From: Anaerolineaceae bacterium UBA4799
GTDB taxonomy: Bacteria > Chloroflexota > Anaerolineae > Anaerolineales > Anaerolineaceae
NCBI GenBank assembly: GCA_002402725.1
Contig: DHGL01000020.1
Span: forward strand, 33,727-43,222
Length of the DNA stretch: 9,496 nt
Direction of reading: 5' to 3'
Shown in pieces: positions 7,123 through 9,496 of the stretch (the stretch's first letter is position 1; every line of letters starts with the position of its first letter). Made by a program: the position numbers and the translations under genes. A model generated the notes under the pieces. That model saw only the letters and a program-made list of their open reading frames with translations. It searched no databases and was not told the origin of the DNA.

Positions 7123-7500
7123 TTACTTACGTGAAGGTTCGAATATGCGGCTAAGGATGAAACTGACGATACTGACGATCAGCGCTCCGAGGAAGGCGTA
7201 AAGGAACTGCTGGCGGGGAATATTGAAACCGATATTAAGCACTGTTCCGAACCAGCCCGCGAGGAGGAACATCAAGGTGTTCACTAATAATGTCGCCAGT
7301 CCAAGCGTGAGGACGATGAGCGGGCAGCTCACGAACATCACCACAGGTCTGATGAGTACGTTGACAAGACCGAATATCGCCCCGAGGACGATATAAGCGT
7401 ACCACGCGTCATTTTGCATCACGATGTGCGGACGCAGCAACCACACAGCGAGGAAGAGAGCGCCGGCATTGATGAGAATCTTAAGGAGAAAATTTTTCAT
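7123..7500 (-). CDS. Small four-helix membrane protein, PF04020 (phage_holin_4_2) family
   Basis: The product has 125 residues. ATG 7500 is chosen because AAAGGA lies 7 nt upstream; the frame is open further upstream, but a longer start would run into the preceding GNAT stop region. Four hydrophobic segments lie at about 5-23, 34-53, 57-82 and 98-118. The family signature is visible as GAIFGLVNVLIRP (40-52), followed by CPLIVLTLGLATLLVNTLMF (59-78). Despite the holin label, such proteins are widespread chromosomal inner-membrane proteins of unknown function, and nothing phage-like surrounds it. It starts 46 bp after the GNAT stop on the same strand, so the two are probably co-transcribed. It converges on the large glycosyltransferase gene with a 41-bp gap and no clear terminator between them. 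Confidence 0.85.
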   Translation of the reverse strand: MKNFLLKILINAGALFLAVWLLRPHIVMQNDAWYAYIVLGAIFGLVNVLIRPVVMFVSCPLIVLTLGLATLLVNTLMFLLAGWFGTVLNIGFNIPRQQFLYAFLGALIVSIVSFILSRIFEPSRK

Positions 7501-7507
7501 GTGAACA

Positions 7508-7513
7508 TCCTTT
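7508..7513 (-). promoter_or_regulatory. Ribosome binding site of the PF04020 gene
   Basis: The minus strand reads AAAGGA, 7 nt before ATG 7500. It is the clearest Shine-Dalgarno on the minus strand here and fixes the start at MKNFLLK rather than at an upstream in-frame ATG. Confidence 0.65.
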
Positions 7514-7546
7514 CTGCTAAACATACGCAGGTGAAGCGAAAAGGTT

Positions 7547-8533
7547 TCACGAACCCAATCCATTCCACCTGGATGAAATCTCTTTTTTCATCCAGATGAG
7601 GGTGTGCAGTTCCGTCATGCCGCAGGCGCTAAATCCGTTCACCCCCCTGCCGGCGGGGTAATTCACCACGATGCGTTGCGGTTTGAGCACTCTGGCGTGA
7701 ATATGCGGCAGCAGCGCCTGGATAGCGCTCTCCTCCCAGGCAGGCGAACTCGCCAGCCACAGATAATCAGAGCCTGAGATTCCGCTCTCGTAGGAGGCGC
7801 AGCCGATCAGATGACCCCTCTCCTGCGCTGACCAGGTGCGGCATACCACCGCGCCCATCAGGTTTTCAAGCCAGATCCATAAATCAGGGCGTAGGCGCTG
7901 TAAGTTGTAAGGCAGGTTCCAGGCAATCTCCGGCGGATAGGTTTGCTGCAGCCATTCCTTCTGTTGTGCCCAGTCAGCGCGTTTCCTGGCTCTTACCGTG
8001 ACTCCCGACAAGGTTGTTGCATGATGTATGTAGTTTTTTGGAAAGATCCAGGATGTACGCCGTGCGAATTCTTCAAATCCGGATTGCTGATAAATGTGGA
8101 TCGCGGGCGGGTTATCTGCCCTTACCTGCAGGTAAATATACCTGCCTTCATGTTCACGCACATGGGCAATCGCTCTCTCGGTCAACTTGCGGGCGATTCC
8201 CTTGCCGCGTTGTTCAGGTGATACGGCTACATTGGCGATAAAGTAGGTTTTAAGGTCTCTTTTTCTTACCGGGATGAGCGTGAGATTGCCGATGATGCGG
8301 CCGTCTTCCTCCCACAGGTAACCATGGAAGGGCAGTTGTGAACTTTCAGGGGTGTTTCCATCGAGGATGAACGCGCCAACCCCTTTTGCAATCTGGCGGA
8401 TATGGCGGAGATAATCCCTGCCCTCATCATCCATCTGCTCAGCGAAGGCGGTCTCGATCAGGTCTGCGATTGCGGGCAGGTCACGCCGGATTTCGATAGG
8501 CCGGATGCGCGGGTCAGTATGACGTTCCTCCAT
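7547..8533 (-). CDS. GNAT family N-acetyltransferase with tandem GNAT-like halves
   Basis: The product has 328 residues from ATG 8533. The N-terminal half (about 10-165) is a complete GNAT domain: motif A reads VAVSPEQRGKGIARKL (102-117), where Q108-R-G-K-G-I-A114 is the acetyl-CoA pyrophosphate loop. The later NPPAIHIYQQSGFEE (141-155) is the usual C-terminal motif B. The second half (about 178-318) lacks a Q/RxxGxG/A loop but ends in NGFSACGMTELHTLIWM (299-315), which echoes the N-terminal SGFEE region. This suggests a degenerate second GNAT fold. It should transfer acetyl from acetyl-CoA to an amine in the cytoplasm; the substrate cannot be told from sequence. It leads a probable two-gene unit with the downstream PF04020 gene. 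No good Shine-Dalgarno precedes the ATG. Confidence 0.85.
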   Translation of the reverse strand: MEERHTDPRIRPIEIRRDLPAIADLIETAFAEQMDDEGRDYLRHIRQIAKGVGAFILDGNTPESSQLPFHGYLWEEDGRIIGNLTLIPVRKRDLKTYFIANVAVSPEQRGKGIARKLTERAIAHVREHEGRYIYLQVRADNPPAIHIYQQSGFEEFARRTSWIFPKNYIHHATTLSGVTVRARKRADWAQQKEWLQQTYPPEIAWNLPYNLQRLRPDLWIWLENLMGAVVCRTWSAQERGHLIGCASYESGISGSDYLWLASSPAWEESAIQALLPHIHARVLKPQRIVVNYPAGRGVNGFSACGMTELHTLIWMKKEISSRWNGLGS

Positions 8534-8540
8534 GGTTTAA

Positions 8541-8546
8541 ATTGTA
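8541..8546 (-). promoter_or_regulatory. -10-like hexamer, leaderless-type, for the GNAT gene
   Basis: The minus strand reads TACAAT, with 7 nt to ATG 8533. Initiation would be expected at about the start codon. No ribosome binding site is present, and the -35 region is not convincing. It resembles the arrangement before ATG 1299. Confidence 0.35.
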
Positions 8547-8623
8547 CACCAGCCTTTACACACAGGTGCGAACCTTGCATCTGGTTAAGTCTGCTCATTG
8601 AATGATTTAAAAAATCGCTCGCA

Positions 8624-8639
8624 GGTTAAAGGGTTAACC
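8624..8639. promoter_or_regulatory. Small palindrome in the GNAT/Clp divergent spacer
   Basis: GGTTAA (8624-8629) and TTAACC (8634-8639) form a 6-bp inverted repeat with a 4-bp centre. GGTTAA also recurs as a direct copy at 8632-8637 and at 8583-8588. No known operator is recognised. It lies between divergent genes, where regulator sites are expected. Confidence 0.3.
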
Positions 8640-8649
8640 GGATTCTTAT

Positions 8650-8666
8650 ATAAATCTTTGATTTAT
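8650..8666. promoter_or_regulatory. Operator-like dyad overlapping the Clp -35 region
   Basis: ATAAATC (8650-8656) and GATTTAT (8660-8666) are perfect 7-bp inverted arms around TTT. The dyad covers the position expected for the -35 element of the promoter at 8683-8688. The sequence does not match CIRCE (TTAGCACTC-N9-GAGTGCTAA) or the tandem heptad CtsR box. Confidence 0.45.
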
Positions 8667-8688
8667 CAGATATGGTCGATGCTATAAT
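8658..8688 (+). promoter_or_regulatory. Sigma-70-like promoter of the Clp ATPase gene
   Basis: TATAAT (8683-8688) is a perfect -10. The best -35 is TTGATT (8658-8663) with a long 19-bp spacer, so the promoter may be weak or activator-dependent. Initiation would be near 8695, giving a leader of about 30 nt. Confidence 0.6.
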
Positions 8689-8695
8689 GACCATA
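8671..8695. promoter_or_regulatory. Operator-like dyad centred on the Clp -10 box
   Basis: TATGGTC (8671-8677) and GACCATA (8689-8695) are perfect 7-bp inverted arms separated by 11 bp that contain the TATAAT. A dimeric repressor bound here would occlude the promoter. In RNA from this promoter only the right arm would be transcribed, so a DNA role is more likely than a hairpin role. Confidence 0.45.
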
Positions 8696-8713
8696 AGGAA
8701 AGACTATTGATTC

Positions 8714-8718
8714 GGAGA
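8714..8718 (+). promoter_or_regulatory. Ribosome binding site of the Clp ATPase gene
   Basis: GGAGA lies 5 nt before ATG 8724 and 8 nt before the adjacent ATG 8727. Either could start translation; the difference is one methionine. Confidence 0.6.
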
Positions 8719-8723
8719 TTACT

Positions 8724-9496
8724 ATGATGCGATTTGACAGGTTTACAGAAAGAGCGCAGGAGGCCGCCCAGAGGGCTGCCGAGATCATTCAGCGCTATGG
8801 ACACAACCAGATTGACACCGAGCATATCCTGCTGGCACTGATTGAACAACCGCAAGGTGTGGTGCTGCAAATTCTTGAGATTCTTAAAGTAGACCCACAG
8901 ATTCTGGAAGAACGGTTGGATTACATTCTCAAGACCAGCCCCAAGGCCAGCATTTATGGGCAGGGCGCCGGGCAGATTTTCATCACCCCGCGTGTTAAAA
9001 GGATCATCGATCTGGCGAATGAAGAAGCCAGCAAACTGAAGGACGAATACATCTCCACGGAGCACCTGTTCCTGGCAATATTGAGCGAGAAGAACACGCC
9101 TGCTGCCAGGTTGCTGGAAACCACCGGCATCACGCGTGACCGTGTTCAGGATGCCATTATGCAGTTGCGCGGCGGTCAGCGCGTTACCGACCCTCAAGCT
9201 GAAAGCCGCTACCGCACGCTGGAAAAATACTCCCGTGATCTGACACAGCAGGCGCGGGAAGGCAAACTTGACCCCGTCATCGGGCGTGACACTGAAATCC
9301 TGCGTGTGATGCAGATTCTCTCGCGGCGCACCAAAAACAACCCGGTGTTGATTGGCGAAGCGGGTGTAGGTAAAACAGCCATCGTTGAAGGTCTGGCGCA
9401 GAAGATTGCCAATAATGATGTCCCCGAAATTTTGATGGGGAAACGCGTAGTATCGCTTGACCTCGGCGCGATGATCGCAGGCTCACGCTTCCGCGG
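8724..9496 (+). CDS. ClpB/ClpC-type AAA+ unfoldase, N-terminal part (C-terminus beyond window)
   Basis: There are 257 complete codons and the frame runs off the edge; full-length relatives have about 800-870 residues. Two Clp N-domain repeats are visible: [10 protein letters not shown] to about residue 55, and the second from [15 protein letters not shown] through [13 protein letters not shown] to about 150. The first AAA+ module follows, with [25 protein letters not shown] and Walker A G211-E-A-G-V-G-K-T218 (GEAG rather than the commoner GEPG). It should be a hexameric ATP-driven protein unfoldase in the cytosol. The linker LRGGQRVTD resembles ClpB, while the N-terminal RFTERAQ and [12 protein letters not shown] resemble ClpC. 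The M-domain and any ClpP-binding loop would decide between them and lie outside, so no symbol is given. The promoter is overlaid by two dyads, suggesting repression. Confidence 0.9.
   Translation, partial: MMRFDRFTERAQEAAQRAAEIIQRYGHNQIDTEHILLALIEQPQGVVLQILEILKVDPQILEERLDYILKTSPKASIYGQGAGQIFITPRVKRIIDLANEEASKLKDEYISTEHLFLAILSEKNTPAARLLETTGITRDRVQDAIMQLRGGQRVTDPQAESRYRTLEKYSRDLTQQAREGKLDPVIGRDTEILRVMQILSRRTKNNPVLIGEAGVGKTAIVEGLAQKIANNDVPEILMGKRVVSLDLGAMIAGSRFR

Noticed and set aside
7082..7131. Bidirectional terminator between the convergent genes
   Set aside because: Only short dyads (GTAA-AA-TTAC at 7117-7126 and CGTAA/TTACG) are present. They are AT-rich, overlap the stop codon of the PF04020 gene, and have no T-tract.
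7123..7500. Prophage remnant suggested by the holin family name
   Set aside because: PF04020 proteins are common chromosomal membrane proteins, and no lysin, capsid, integrase or attachment site is nearby.
8624..8639. CtsR heat-shock operator upstream of the Clp gene
   Set aside because: The GGTTAA copies have an 8-bp period and the wrong core; the CtsR box needs tandem GGTCAAA-type heptads 3 bp apart.
8682..9197. A 171-codon minus-strand open frame opposite the Clp gene
   Set aside because: It is antisense to highly conserved Clp N-domain coding sequence and overlaps the promoter; the product has no recognisable domain.

Overview
The window reads as chromosomal core and envelope-related DNA from a moderately GC-balanced bacterium. 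Protein style points most plausibly to Chloroflexota, probably Anaerolineae. The main clue is a giant Agl23-type membrane glycosyltransferase carrying NHL repeats, supported by a cyclic-nucleotide/bPH2 membrane protein and a Clp ATPase of the style I associate with that phylum. This assignment is inference from protein character; no rRNA or other marker is present. I see no tRNA, rRNA, CRISPR, insertion sequence, integrase or phage structural gene.

Layout. Bases 1-1299 (minus) hold the first 433 residues of a membrane protein: a cyclic-nucleotide-binding domain, then a two-helix/bPH2 module, then the start of what looks like a second such module cut by the window edge. A divergent spacer (1300-1406) separates it from 1407-2897 (plus), a membrane-anchored class-A-beta-lactamase-fold protein that probably acts on or binds the cell wall. 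A hairpin-T-tract terminator (2901-2929) and a good sigma-70-like promoter (2946-2974) then isolate the centrepiece, 3008-7081 (plus). This is a 1357-residue polypeptide joining an Agl23/ArnT-like GT-C glycosyltransferase, a six-repeat NHL propeller and a C-terminal SH3-like module. It converges on a minus-strand pair: a tandem-GNAT acetyltransferase (7547-8533), followed 46 bp downstream by a small four-helix PF04020 membrane protein (7123-7500). The spacer 8534-8723 is divergent and rich in dyad symmetry. It leads into the first 257 codons of a ClpB/ClpC-type AAA+ unfoldase (8724-9496, plus).

How the genes relate. The genes with the clearest envelope role (1407-2897 and 3008-7081) are each transcribed on their own rather than as an operon. 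Their likely extracytoplasmic portions contain exactly two cysteines apiece, which fits one structural disulfide per protein. No obvious single pathway ties all six genes together. The observations most worth following are the GT-C/NHL/SH3 fusion, the beta-lactamase-fold protein that lacks a recognisable general-base loop, the two dyads laid over the Clp promoter, and two genes whose starts look leaderless.
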